Assembly (NCBI RefSeq): GCF_000372725.1
Contig: NW_005198244.1
Location: 1,987,841 to 2,051,840 of the forward strand
DNA from: Emiliania huxleyi CCMP1516
Taxonomy: Eukaryota > Haptophyta > Isochrysidales > Noelaerhabdaceae
DNA: 64,000 nucleotides
Direction: 5' to 3'
Part shown: positions 9,139-19,660 of the stretch, piece after piece
How the letters are laid out: every line of letters begins with the position of its first letter
Position numbering within the stretch: the first letter of the stretch is position 1
Made by a program: the position numbers and the translations under genes
The notes under the pieces: model-generated
Seen by the model: only the letters and a program-made list of their open reading frames with translations
Told to the model about the DNA's origin: nothing
Databases searched by the model: none

Positions 9139-10910
9139 TCGTATCTGTTAAAACCGAAAACGTGCTCTCTGCACTCTCTCTGGACTCTGCGCGCGGCGCC
9201 GAACTTTTCAAGATTCGACTTTCACTGTGTGCTCTAAGTGGCTGAAAAAACAATCAATTGTTTTTTGAGCCCCTACGCCCTCGGGACGCGCACCGCGCTA
9301 CTGCTCCCGGGCCAGGGGTGTAAGGGAACACACTAGGGCACACCAGGGCCGGTCTAGCCGGCCTTATCCCGCCCACAGCCTTCGAAAACGCACAAAAATC
9401 GCACCGCCGGAGCCGCGGCGAATCGCTACCGGAGGCCGCGTGTCGCGCCACCGACGGCCGCACATCGCACCCCCGGCTCCGCGCCGCTGCTCCACCGCGC
9501 CGGCCATCCAGCGCGCACCCCCCAAGCTGCTGGTGCCCTCTTAAAGGGCCACAAAGCCTCGAAAGGAGCCGTCGACCGTCACCTAACAGAGGGGTGTCGG
9601 CCCCGGGCTCGCCGCTCTTGCGAGCGGTCGGCGGCGTCTAGGGCGGAGCCAGCGGTAGTAGCGGTGGTGCCGGCGTGTGCCGTGACGGAGGGGGTGGCGG
9701 CGGGGCGCGGGCGGCGGGGTGCGGCGGCCGAGGCTCGAGCGGGGGGGGCGGCAGCGGTGGCACCATCGTCGGCGGAAGTTCGACCTGGCGGGTGAGAGGT
9801 GGGAGGCGCCGAGGGCGGAACCGCTGCGGACGCGGCGAGGTTGGAGGCGCAGAGGCCGAGGCGGCACGGGCGGCGGCGCCGACGGCACTGCAGCGCCGGT
9901 GCAGCGCCGGGGAGGGCGGCTGAGGTGGCGCGGACGGCGGTGGCGAGAAGGCGGGCGGAAGCTTAGACGGGTGGTGGTGGAGGAGGAGGCGGCAAAATCA
10001 CGGGCGAAGCGCCGAGGGGGGCGGCGGAGGCGGTGCACCAGCGGTGGGGAGGGTAGCTACGGCGGCGGGGTAGCGGCCAGCATCGCCAGGGGGGGCGGGC
10101 GGTGCCGCGGGTGCCGCACGGGCGGCGGCGGCCGTGCCGGTGATGGCGCCTAGGAAAGGGGAGGCGCGGGTCTGAGAGGCGGACGCGCGGGCGGGAGAGG
10201 TGAGTGAGACCACGCACGCGGCTGCGGTCGCGTCGCGCCGTGCGGGAGGGGCGCCGGCGCAACCACGGCGGCAGCCGAGGCGGCTCATCGCGCCGTACAG
10301 AGGCTCCGGGGAGGCGCGCGGTGCGGCGGCGCACCGCTGGATCGCCGCGACAAAGTGTAGCCGAGGCGGGGCGGGAAGCGCCCGAGCCGGCCGTTGGGGC
10401 GGCGCCGACGCCGCTCAGGATGCCGTGGGCCGATGGTGCGGAGGAGCGGCCGCTCCCCCTCTCGGGGCGGCCGCAAAACCTGTGCAGGAGCAGCACGCCG
10501 ATAACGCGCCTGCTGGGGGCGAGGTGCCTAATGTGAGATTGCGGCCGCCGCCGCGGTTACTTTCTCCCTCCAAAGTGCATGTGCCTTGGGAAGGGGGTGC
10601 AAGCACACCTCCGCTACTCGGAATATAGGGTCGTCTGACTCGATCGCGAGCGAGCGCGGGTAGACGGTGGCGTCCGCAAAGCGACGGCTCGCGCGCGACC
10701 GCGGGCTTGCGCGTCGGCCGTGCGCGGGCAGAGGGCGCGGAGGGGCGAGCGGTGGCGGTCGCTCGCCCGGGCAACCCGCGCGCGGGCGGCGCGCCGCAGC
10801 GGGGAGCGCCCAGGGGCGCGGCGCGTGCTGGCTGCGAGCGGGCGCTTGACATCGTTTTTGAGGAGAGATAGCCCAAAAATATACCCGCGGATAGAGCACA
10901 CAGTAGAGGT
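9139..10910. other. Intergenic G+C-rich low-complexity region
   Basis: 9640-10540 is dominated by CGG/GGC strings, so open frames occur in most phases; the longest on the minus strand encode Ala/Pro-rich stretches without a domain. No start, splice or homology signal supports a gene. 10850-10910 contains an A+T-richer patch that borders the inverted repeat beginning at 10911. Confidence 0.4.
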
Positions 10911-12362
10911 GTTTTGCTAAGCGTATTTCCCGCTGTATGTCTCCCTGTATGCGCAAATACGGCAGTTCCGGAGACGCGTGCAACAGTATTTGCCACGCAT
11001 ACAGATACAGCCGTATCTGTATTCGCCACGCACCATGGTGCGCGCATCTGGCCCCGAGCTGGCCACAGCCGGCCATGGCCGGCCCACGGCACCCACCGGC
11101 GTCCATCCCTCGCTCGCAGGCCGACCAGACTGGGGCGGGCACCGGTGGGACGGCGGGCACGGCCGGCCCCGAGCCCGACGTGGTGGAGGTGGAGCCTTCC
11201 TCCAAGGCGAAGAGTATGAAGTGGTCGGAGGGGCGGCTGATGGTGCTCTACGCGGGCCTCATGCACGCTACTCGCGCGCTCCGCGTGCGTACTTTGGCTG
11301 GGCGGGTGATCGTCCTCGCTCGTCTCGCTCATTGTTGCGAGTGCAGACGCGGCACTGTGTGGGGTCTGATCGCATCGTTGACGAGCGGTCACGCCGCCCT
11401 CCCCCGCCCCCTCTCCCCGCCCCCTCTCCCTCCCTCCCCCGTCGACCGGACATGAACAATGCGTGCGATTGCGTTGCATCCCGCCCGGCACCTCTCCCTA
11501 ACCCCAATCCCGCGCGCCCACCGGCTCTGTCGCGCACCCCCCCCCCCCCCGGCCCGCCCGTCCTTCTGGACCCCCAATATCTCCCCTTGCTCGCAGCGCG
11601 TCGAGCGGCGGCGGAGGGCCGCCCAGGCCACCACCAGTGCCCCTCCCACCGGCGGCGCGGCAGCAGCGGCGCTGACCGCCCCTCCATCAGCGGCGGCGCG
11701 ACGGCGGTCGTCGGGGCGCCGGCAGCCGTGCGCAGAGGGTGCCACCGGACCGGCCGACGCGCGCCCGGCGGAGCCTTCGTCGTGCATGGCGGGCCGAGCA
11801 CCCCCGCGTCGCTTCTCGGCACGTTGGAGAGCAGAGGAAGCTGCTGGCGTCGCCGCTGGGATCGGCGGCGGCGCCAGCAGCGTTCTCGGATCTGAAGCCG
11901 ACTTTGAGCGCTGATCGATCAATCTGAGGGCTGGCCGATGGGTGGCGCTGCGACATCGCCGCCACCGCGGAGGCCGGCGGCGACCAGAGGAGCGGTTGGG
12001 GCGCGTGGCGCATATGCTACCTGCCATGTGAGCATTCGTTTGTGAATAATTTATGGACATACATGTACATGTCCGAGTAATGGAGAAGTCTGTCCGCGCC
12101 TAAGGATTCTGCCTTTCCTATTCTGCTCTACTACACAAGGATTCTTGCTATTCTACCTCTCACTAGATTCCCCTTCCCAGGTTCCTCTTCTGCTCAGATA
12201 TTCTGATTCTCTCCCCAGACTCTCCCATCTTGGCCCCGCTTTCAGCTTCCTGATTCTCCATTTTCGTTTCCTCCGCTTCCTTTCCGATTCTCTAGGGCAG
12301 CCAGAGCCAATTCCTGATTCTGCTCCCCCCTCCCGATTCTCCTGTCTCGCTTCCTATTCTTG

Positions 12363-12518
12363 ATGCTCCATTTGATTCCTGATTCCTGATTCCTGATTTG
12401 TCGGATCGCCCACATTTTGACCGGGATTCTGATTCCTGATTCCTGATTCCTGATTCCTGATTCCAACATTTTGACCGGGATTCTGATTCCTGATTCCTGA
12501 TTCCTGATTCCTGATTCC
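12363..12518. repeat. TGATTCC minisatellite
   Basis: Seven-base units TGATTCC in three runs of 3-5 copies, separated by two identical spacers containing CATTTTGACCGGGATTC. It lies inside the block 10911-14242. Confidence 0.85.
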
Positions 12519-13310
12519 TCGGAGTTACGCATTTCGGCGGGATCCTATGTTGGCCTGACTCTCCGAACACTCCTGAGCCGATATTGCGTGTGCGCGGGGC
12601 TTCACACAGCTCACTCAAACTTCGCCCGCGGCAGCATGCTCAGGCGCGGGTCTCTCTGGCGCTCCAGCCTCACGTCAGCGCACTCAGCGCTTAGGCCTCG
12701 GTCCGGCGTCCGCAAAGGCGCAGTGTGTGGTGCGGGCTCTGCCCGCCCCCCCGAGGAGAGGGGGGGGGGGGGGGCGCTCCCGCGCGGGGGGGAGCCGAGC
12801 GAAGCTCGGCTCGGGTTCAAACTAACCCTCCCCCCCTTTTCCCTTTTTCTAAAACTACTCGCCGCGAGCGGCTCGCTTCTAAAACGAGCTCGCCGCGGCT
12901 GTCGCCGCGTCTCGCCTGTCTAGGCGTCGTGATGCGTGTGTGCTTTTGAGCTGGGCGTATAAGAAGAAGAAATTGAAGCACTCCTCCCATTGACTTAGTA
13001 CGAGCACCGAGACACGAGACAGCAGCCTACCCGTTCTACACCCACACCGCCGCGGAGCTGCCTAGCTGGCGGGTGCATTCACAGCGAGCCCGCGGGCTTG
13101 GAGACCCAATCAGACAGCACTCCCCACAGCAAAAGAGCAGACGTGCCGCTGTGAGCATCGCTGAGCAGCACCAACGACCGCTTGCGGGGTCGCCGCAGGC
13201 CGGCGCCAAGCTGCATCTGACGCCGGCATGCCGTTCAAACCCCGGCACCAAGCGCCCGCGGGAATGGGAGGCCGCCTGCCCAGAATTAAGATCGGCCGCG
13301 CACTGCTCTG

Positions 13311-13658
13311 GCTCCACCATGCCCCCGCCCATGAGATCTCTGACGCACGTGTGATGAGCCGCCGTTCAAAAGCGACTGTACTGTGCGGAGCGCGGAGCGC
13401 ACTTCGATGGCAAAGTGGGTGGCGCGGAGGATACGGCGCGTACACATGAGCGTGATTGGTTGAGTGAGCATGCCCAGATGGCCGGCTCCACCATGCTCAC
13501 CGCCCATGAGATCTCTGACGCACGTGTGATGAGCCGCCGTTCAAAAGCGACTGTACTGTGCGGAGCGCGGAGCGCACTTCGATGGCAAAGTGGGTGGCGC
13601 GGAGGATACGGCGCGTACACATGAGCGTGATTGGTTGAGTGAGCATGCCCAGATGGCC
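13311..13658. repeat. 174-bp tandem duplication
   Basis: 13311-13484 and 13485-13658 are two almost identical direct copies starting GCTCCACCATG and ending near AGATGGCCG. No coding frame with homology runs through them. Confidence 0.85.
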
Positions 13659-14396
13659 GGCCGGCCGGGCTACCGCCCCTCGACGGGCAAAAACAGGAAT
13701 CAGGAAACGAGAGTCGCCGGGTTGCCAAGAAATCGGCGGGCAGAAGGGAAAATCCCTTTCCGGCATCCGGAGGCAGAAACCGCAACCGCGCGACAGAATC
13801 TGATAAGGCGAGAATCGGACGGACAGAATCAGATCGATTAGGCAGAAACGGAAGCTGGGTGAGGAATCCTGCCCGGAGGCTGAGTGCGTGGAAAGGGGAC
13901 GGGCAGAATCAGATCGAGTAGGCAGAATTGGAAAAGGAGAGTGAGAATCAGAAGAAACGGACACGAATCCCTCTCGAGCCTCCGCATACAGAATCCTGTC
14001 TTGGGTGGCAGAATCGCTAGTGCAGAATCCTCTCAGGCGTGGACAGGGTTCTCCAAGACTGACATGTCCATGTTGTGTGCACGACATTTTTACAAAGAGC
14101 TCCTTGCATTAAGTTGGGTTTGACGCCGCAAATACGGCCACCCGGCAAATACGCTAGCAAAACACTCGATTTCACGTGCCGTATTTGTTCGCCTGTATTC
14201 CTTGCAAATACGGAGGCGCAAAAATACGCTTAGCAAAACCCCCCCAGTGTCTCTTTTACTCGTTATATCGGGGCGTAATTATTTTATACCCCGCGGCGTA
14301 AAATATTTGAGTGTGCACACAAGTCTCCTCGGATGTCAACCAACAACCATGTTGCATGTAGATGTACTAGAATAAAAGAGACGCCTCTCAGTACTG

Positions 14397-16022
14397 TCAG
14401 CTCGCTGCTCGCTCCCCCTCGGAGTGTCCCACCCCGCCGCGCCGCCGCCTCACTCGCCTCCGCCTCTTCGCGCCGGGTGGCTCCCCCTCTGCCTCCTCCC
14501 GCGCCTCCTCCTCCACCTCGCCGCCGCCCCTCCCCCGCCGGCCGCCGCCCGCCTCGAGAGCGGCGAGGTCCACCCCCGCCGCGGTGAGCTCGACGCCGAG
14601 CTTGAGCCTCCCCCAAAGCTCTTGCACCCCGGCGCCGCTCCGCGAGGAGCACATCGGCACGTCTCCGCCCGCGTAGCTCTCGTGGCGCGACGCGTCGGCG
14701 CGCACGAGGACGTTCGAGGCGGCGAGCTCGGCTGGCGGCAGCAGGTCCGCCTGGCCGTGCGAGGGCGGCGGTGAGTGGAGCGAGGAGGGAGGGGGTGCGG
14801 CGGCTCGCCTCTCGCCTTCGTCATGATGACGTGGAAGGGTCGCTGCAGCTCGTCGAGCGCATCCATGAACGCGTGGTCGTCCGCGGTCACCTGTGTGACA
14901 GGTGCAGCTGCGTGCGCACAAGGCGGGGGTCGACAGCGGCGGGGCGGCGAGGCAGTGAGTGGCGAGGCTGCGGCGGCGAGGCAGTGAGCGGCGAGGCTGC
15001 GGCGGCGAGGCAGTGAGCGGCGAGGCTGCGGCGGCGAGGCAGTGAGCGGCGAGGCTGCGGCGGCGAGGCAGTGAGCGGCGAGGCTGCGGCGGCGAGGCAG
15101 TGAGCGGCGAGGCTGCGGCGGCGAGGCAGTGAGCGGCGAGGCTGCGGCGGCGAGGCAGTGAGCGGCGAGGCTGCGGCGGCGAGGCAGTGAGCGGCGAGGC
15201 TGCGGCGGCGAGGCAGTGAGCGGCGAGGCTGCGGCGCGCCCCGAGAGACGACTCGATGAGCACGAAGACGGAGCGGAGGCGGCGGGCGCGCTTGAGGTAG
15301 TGGCGGGTGAGCCGGGCCCACGCGGTCCGCTCCTTGGGCGGCGTGTTCGGCAGCGGCCCGTACCCGGGCAGGTCGGCGAGCAGCAGCACCGCCTCTCCGC
15401 TGTCCGCCTCGGCCATCTCAAAGAGCTGCACGGAGCGGGTCCAGCCCGGCCGCGCGGAGACGGAGGCGGAGCCGGGGCCGGGCTTGAGGCCGGTCATCGC
15501 GTTGAGCAGAGACGACTTGCCCGCGTTCGACCGCCCCGCGAGCGCCACCTCGGGCACCGGGTCTCCGCGCGGGTCGACGTGGTGGTCGAGGTCTGGGAGC
15601 GGGTCGCGGTGCGAGAGGACGCCGCCGACGAGCGAAGCAGAGCAGTCGTAGGCCCGCCGCAGGCTGGATGACTTTGGGTTGTAGACTCCTTTTTGCCGCC
15701 CGAGCCGCAGCCGTCCGATGTCATCGAGCGTCTCCTGCTCAATCAGCTCGGGCGGAAGCGCGGCGATCCTCGCCGCCCACACCTCGACCTCGGCCTGGCT
15801 CACAGAGGCGGTGCCTGCCACGCGCCGGCCGCTCGCGCCGCTGCGGAAACGGCACGCACCGAAGAGGAGGGCGCCGCTGCGGAAGCGGGCCGCACCGAAG
15901 AGGAGGCGAGATGAGCTCAGGCGCGTGGCGACGGCGGCTTTTGTGGCGAGGCTCGCCACCTCCCGCAGAGTCGCTGGATTCGGTACTACAGCTTGGTATA
16001 GTATCATCGTATTGCAGATCAT
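14397..16022 (-). CDS. engB: EngB/YihA-type ribosome-assembly GTPase
   Basis: Three exons: 16022-15240, 14890-14816, 14750-14397 (404 codons with stop, exact frame). Domains: G1 GRSNAGKSS, G2/switch region with SARPGWT, G3 DLPGYG, G4 MTKAD (formed only across the 14751-14815 splice), G5 SSRSGAG. EngB proteins help assemble the large ribosomal subunit in bacteria, mitochondria and plastids, so an organellar role is likely; residues 20-60 are rich in Ala/Ser/Arg like a transit peptide. The C-terminus after G5 is a long Arg/Glu/Gly-rich tail not typical of EngB. The first ~16 residues (MICNTMILYQAVVPNP) are encoded by the terminal repeat of the small transposon at 15976-16454, so the start codon may be newly acquired. 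Intron 1 (14891-15239) is GC-AG and filled with a 29-bp repeat; intron 2 is also GC-AG. Confidence 0.88.
   Translation of the reverse strand: MICNTMILYQAVVPNPATLREVASLATKAAVATRLSSSRLLFGAARFRSGALLFGACRFRSGASGRRVAGTASVSQAEVEVWAARIAALPPELIEQETLDDIGRLRLGRQKGVYNPKSSSLRRAYDCSASLVGGVLSHRDPLPDLDHHVDPRGDPVPEVALAGRSNAGKSSLLNAMTGLKPGPGSASVSARPGWTRSVQLFEMAEADSGEAVLLLADLPGYGPLPNTPPKERTAWARLTRHYLKRARRLRSVFVLIESSLGARRSLAAHCLAAAASPLTASPPQPRRSLPRRRSLAAHCLAAAASPLTASPPQPRRSLPRRRSLAAHCLAAAASPLTASPPQPRRSLPRRRSLATHCLAAPPLSTPALCARSCTCHTGDRGRPRVHGCARRAAATLPRHHDEGERRAAAPPPSSLHSPPPSHGQADLLPPAELAASNVLVRADASRHESYAGGDVPMCSSRSGAGVQELWGRLKLGVELTAAGVDLAALEAGGGRRGRGGGEVEEEAREEAEGEPPGAKRRRRVRRRRGGVGHSEGERAAS
14945..15238. repeat. 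29-bp minisatellite, ten copies, inside EngB intron 1
   Basis: Direct copies with a constant 29-bp period start at 14945, 14974, 15003, 15032, 15061 and so on. On the gene (minus) strand every unit contains CGCCGCAG, a perfect-looking 3' splice site. Confidence 0.9.
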
Positions 16023-16454
16023 ACCCCAGGGCTATACCCTGATACCCTCTTGAGAGGACCCGCATTGGGCCCCTAGAGGATAGGCTGATACCCTGGTGGG
16101 TTACCCTTCACACCGGACACGACCCCCCTCTTCACACCTCTTCGCGCGCTGCGCGCGCGCCAAGACAGACAAACGCGCTCGAGTGAGCGTCGCGCAGGAG
16201 GGAGGCGAGCGCACCACTAAGCAATGCGCTGGGTGAGGAGGGCGCTAATGGCGGCCGTCGTCGCGTTTGACGGGCCCGCGGCCGCAGCCGGTGCGGCTGC
16301 AGCCGCGCGAGGTGTGAATTGTCGCTTCGCTGCGCGGCCGCCGATGATACCTTGATACCCAGCCGAGATAAGTCCCCACAGAGGCCTAGAGCATACCTTG
16401 ATACCCCCTCGAGAACAATACGATGATACTATACCAAGCTGAAGTACCGAATCC
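15976..16454. mobile_element. MITE with 39-bp terminal inverted repeats overlapping the EngB start
   Basis: 15976-16014 and the reverse complement of 16416-16454 match at 38 of 39 positions (start GGATTCGGTACT). The 479-bp element has sub-terminal GATACC repeats and no reading frame. No certain target duplication was seen. The left arm runs into the 5' end of the EngB coding frame. Confidence 0.8.
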
Positions 16455-16585
16455 TGGCGGCACTCCGGAGAACGAGAAAAATCTGGGCGAATTCTTTCTT
16501 TTGCTGTGAGAGAGGCTTGTATCTTAAGAATTCTTTCTTTTTCTGAAGCCCCGTCGTCGTGGTGCCCGCCGGGAGGGGCCCGATT

Positions 16586-18186
16586 ATGGCCAGCGGCGCG
16601 CGGTCAGCCTTGCCGGGCGGTCACGAGCTTGGCGACCAGCTGTACTACACGGGCTCGAACCAGTCGTTTGAGAGTGGCGATAAGCTCGTGCACGGCCAGC
16701 AGGGCGAGGTCGTCCCGGTGGTTAGGTCGTCGGCCCTGCGACCTTGGACGAGCACAAAGGCAATGGCCTGAAGGTGCTGTTTGCAGGGAACACGGGCTGG
16801 GTAGCATGCTATCTGCCCTGGCTCAGCCGCGAGAAGCCGCCGCCTCTGGGCGGTCACGAACTAGGCGAACAGCTGTACTACACGGGCTCGAGCAAGTCGT
16901 TTGAGAACGGAGATAAGCTCACGCACGGCCAGTCGGGCGAGGTCGTCGGCCCTGCGACCGGCGAGCACCAAGGCAACGGCCTGAAGATGCGGTTTCCAGG
17001 GAACAAAGTCTCCATAAACTGCTCTCTGCTCTGTCTCAGCCGCGAGAAGACGCCTCTGCCAGGCGGTCACGAGGCCGGCGACCAGCTGTACTGGACGGCT
17101 TTAAACCAGTCGTTTGAGAGTGGCGATAAGCTCGTGCACGGCCAGCAGGGCGAGGTCGTCGGCCCTGCGACCGGCGAGCACCAAGGCATTGGCCTCTGAA
17201 GATGTTGTTTCCAGGGAACAAAGGCAGGGTAGAATGCGACCTCGCCTCGCTGTCCCACGAGCTGAGCCTTCCCGGTGGCTTCAGAGTGGGAGAGCAGCTT
17301 TACTTTATTGGCGAGGATCGGTCACCGGCTGCCGACTGGTCGGAGCGGGCGGGCGGGTGGGTCGGAGCGGGCGGCGCAGCGAGAGAGGCAGGCGAGGCTG
17401 CTCGAGGCAGCGCGGCGGGAGAGGGAGGAGCGTTTGGAGAGGGAGGCTAGGGCCGAGGCCGCGGCCGCGGCTGCGGCGGAGAGCGAGGCTCGCGGCAGGC
17501 GACAGCAGGCGGCGCGAGCGGCGGCGGAGGAGCGAAAGCGAGCAGCGCGGGCGGCGCTGGTGGACGAGATGGAGGCGCAGGCGCGGCAGGAGGAGGCGGC
17601 GCGGGCCGCGGCACCGCTGAGGACGACACAGGCTGAGCAGTCCAGCATGCGGTCGGCGATCGAGCAGGCGCTCTCCCAGGCTAGGTCAGACGAGGCGGCG
17701 GCGAGGGTTCGCGAGGCGACGGCGGGGCGAGGTCAGAGGCGGAACAGGCGAGGTTCAGGCGGAACAGGCGAGGGCGAGAGAGGAGGAGGCGAGGGGGCGA
17801 GAGGGGGAAGCAAGGGGGCGGGAGGAGGCGGCGAGGGCAGAGGCGGAGGCGGCGACGGCACGCGAGCGAGGAGGCGCTCACCATGCGACTCGCGGCGCTC
17901 GAGCTAGGACCCCCAGCGGGCAGCGGCCGCCCCGCCACCGGCAACCGCAAACAACAACGCTGTGGGAGGAGGCGTCGGAGGCACCTTCCATGGCGCCTCG
18001 CTGCCGCAGAAGGTCTCGCAGATCTGTGTGCATTTGGGGCTGGACGCGCGCTCCTCGCTCTCTGCGGCGGTGGCGGCGGCGAACGAGAGCACAGGGGTCG
18101 CCGCTGAGGGAGGGCTTCTGCAGCAGGTGGACCGGCTGATCGCGCTGCTGTTTGAGGCGCCGCGCCAGGCGGGAGTCGCGGTGTAG
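16586..18186 (+). pseudogene. Haptophyte-type tandem repeat protein (about four ~70-aa SH3-like repeats plus coiled-coil), frame broken
   Basis: Four diverged copies of a ~70-residue unit (GGHELGDQLYYTG, then SFESGDKLVHGQQGEVVGPA, then GNGLKVLFPGNKG and LSRE) start near 16612, 16849, 17062 and 17266. I recall the same unit as common in uncharacterised haptophyte proteins. After it comes an Ala/Glu/Arg coiled-coil (17340-17640) and a final segment (LPQKVSQICVHLGLDARSSL) ending at 18186. Two lesions disturb the frame: a 17-bp insertion at 16709-16725, and two extra bases near 17193 that create a stop in GIGL. Either the gene is decaying or the assembly has small errors. A stop at 17905-17907 before the last segment could lie in an unresolved intron. 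Function unknown. Confidence 0.6.
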
Positions 18187-18495
18187 CAGGTCTAGAGGTT
18201 GGTGTTGACTACAAGATGTTCGAGCCCGCGCAACCCGTACGGCTCTATTTGAGTACACGGCCCTCTAAGCTCTATTGAACACATAATCGCGGTCTTTTTT
18301 GTGCGAAGAACTACATGCATAATGAGAGAACACAGGTGGCCCCAAACCATGCCCTTTCATACGTGTACCGATAGAACCCTCATCATCGACTGAAAGAGGC
18401 CGCAAACACCGGAAGCGAAACACAACAGCTGTTCAATTGTCGTCCGAACACGCGCTTGCCGCTCCACACCACGCGCTTAACAGCAACACGCACGC
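18187..18495. other. Intergenic
   Basis: Mixed-composition sequence between the repeat protein and a minus-strand terminal exon. No feature was recognised. Confidence 0.4.
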
Positions 18496-18585
18496 TCACA
18501 CCTGGTTGGCGGTGCCGCAGTACGGGCAGGCGGCCCGCTTGGCCCTGCGCGGTACGTCGAAGATGTCGCGGCAGGCGCAGCTTGC
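18496..18585 (-). CDS. Orphan terminal exon encoding a CxC...CxxC zinc-ribbon-like C-terminus
   Basis: From a good acceptor (GTGAGCAG at 18586-18593) the exon reads SCACRDIFDVPRRAKRAACP then YCGTANQV and stops at 18496-18498. The pattern C-x-C-x16-C-x2-C is a small zinc ribbon as found at the ends of many proteins. No upstream exon could be located on the minus strand; the sequence changes within ~380 bp into the telomere-repeat block, so the gene may be truncated by a rearrangement. The identity is not known. Confidence 0.45.
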   Translation of the reverse strand, partial: ASCACRDIFDVPRRAKRAACPYCGTANQV

Positions 18586-18965
18586 CTGCTCACGGCGCGG
18601 GCGGTGTGAAGAGAAAAGGCCGCTCGCACGCTCCGAGGAACCCTCTCTGGGCTAACCATTTCGGCTCATCTCGGCTAAGCTCGGCTCTTCTCGGCTCCGT
18701 CTCGGCCCGTGTCGGCCAATCCGACCAGGTTACCTTCGGCTCATCTCGGCCAATCTCGGCGTATCTCGCGGCTCGCCGGCGTTTGCTCCTCTGTCGTCGA
18801 TCCCGAGAGCACTGCAGCGAGGGGCAGAGGTTGGGCCAGGTACCAATTTTGTCGAATTTATTTCAAAATCTGCAGGCGCGGAGCGCCTGCGAAAATTTTG
18901 AAGAAATTTGCGGCCGGGCCTGATTTTCAACAATGTCTTTCAAATTTGCGGTGTGGAGTTGGGGG

Positions 18966-19200
18966 GTGGGTTAGGTTAGGGTTATATAGGGTTAGAGGGT
19001 TAGGGTTAGAGGGTTAGGGTTAGGGTTAGGGTTAGGGTTAGGGTCAGGATTAGTCTTGTTGTGTCTGTATATGCCAGCGTTGCAGGGTTCTGCGCTGGGA
19101 TCTGGCCCCACAGCGCCGACGACTGAGACTCAGCCCCGCACGCTGACCTAGGGTTAGGGTTAGGGTTAGGGTTAGGGTTAGGGTTAGGGTTAGGGTTAGT
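18966..19200. repeat. Interstitial TTAGGG telomere repeats (two blocks)
   Basis: About 80 bp of partly degenerate TTAGGG (18966-19046) and eight clean tandem copies (about 19149-19199), each followed by a ~92-100-bp related spacer containing TGCGCTGGGATCTGGCCCC. TTAGGG is the normal telomere unit in haptophytes and many other eukaryotes, so this is an internalised or terminal-derived telomere tract. Confidence 0.85.
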
Positions 19201-19660
19201 CTTCTTGTGTTTGTATGCCAGCGTTGCAGAGTTCTGCGCTGGGATCTGGCCCCAGCGCCGACGAGTAAGACTCAGCACCGCACGCTGACCCCACCAAATG
19301 CCGCCTCAGGGCGCCAGGCCGCCAGCCACCTCTTACACGCGGCCGGCGCCCTCTCGCGGCAAAAGGGTCGAGCGAGCGCAGGCAGAGTCGCGATGTCTGC
19401 GCACCCGCGTGCCGATGGGCGGCACACGCAATCGAGAGAGGCCCTGTCGCGCCGCCAGTAGCGTTCCGCACTCCCCACGCCACCAATTGCCGCCTCAGGG
19501 CGCCAGCCACCTCTTACACGCGGCCGGCGCCCTCTCGCGGCAAAAGGGTCGAGCGAGCGGGCAGAGTCGCGATGTCCCTGCGCACCTGGGTGTTCGCTGC
19601 CTATATGCTCTATCCTGTGCCAAGACGGACACGTTTTGACAATCAAAATCTACCTCAAAA
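19201..19660. repeat. Subtelomere-like duplicated segments
   Basis: 19298-19395 and 19488-19575 are direct copies starting GCCGCCTCAGGGCGCCAG and containing CTCTTACACGCGGCCGG. Together with the spacers between the telomere tracts they form a nested repeat. AAATTTGCGGCCG-like strings flank the whole block at about 18905 and 19660. Confidence 0.65.

Larger units (their letters stand above)
10911..14242. mobile_element. Possible large DNA-transposon-like block bounded by an inverted repeat
   Basis: The 17-mer TTTTGCTAAGCGTATTT occurs near 10911-10927 and, inverted, at 14226-14242. Inside both ends there are repeated GTATTTG/CAAATACG motifs in opposite orientation (10940-11030 and 14128-14215), and further in, inverted GATTCTG-rich zones (12110-12370 and 13690-14030), which is how sub-terminal regions of DNA transposons look. 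No target-site duplication was found and no transposase is recognisable, so this may instead be two solo elements. A partial frame at 11070-11270 contains a VEPSSKAKSMKWSEGRLMVL segment reminiscent of trihelix/MADF-like DNA-binding proteins, but it is too short to call. Confidence 0.35.

Noticed and set aside
10911..10927. 8-bp target duplication around the 17-bp inverted repeat pair
   Set aside because: Flanking bases on the two sides do not match in any register tried.
13190..13250. Possible tRNA T-arm (TGCCGTTCAAACCCCGGCA)
   Set aside because: The loop is nine bases and no acceptor, D or anticodon arms could be assembled.
14450..15421. Continuous reading of the 29-bp repeat as a Pro/Arg/Ser repeat protein
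   Set aside because: EngB motifs G4 and G5 are only joined if this region is an intron; 29 bp is not a codon multiple, so all frames stay open by chance.
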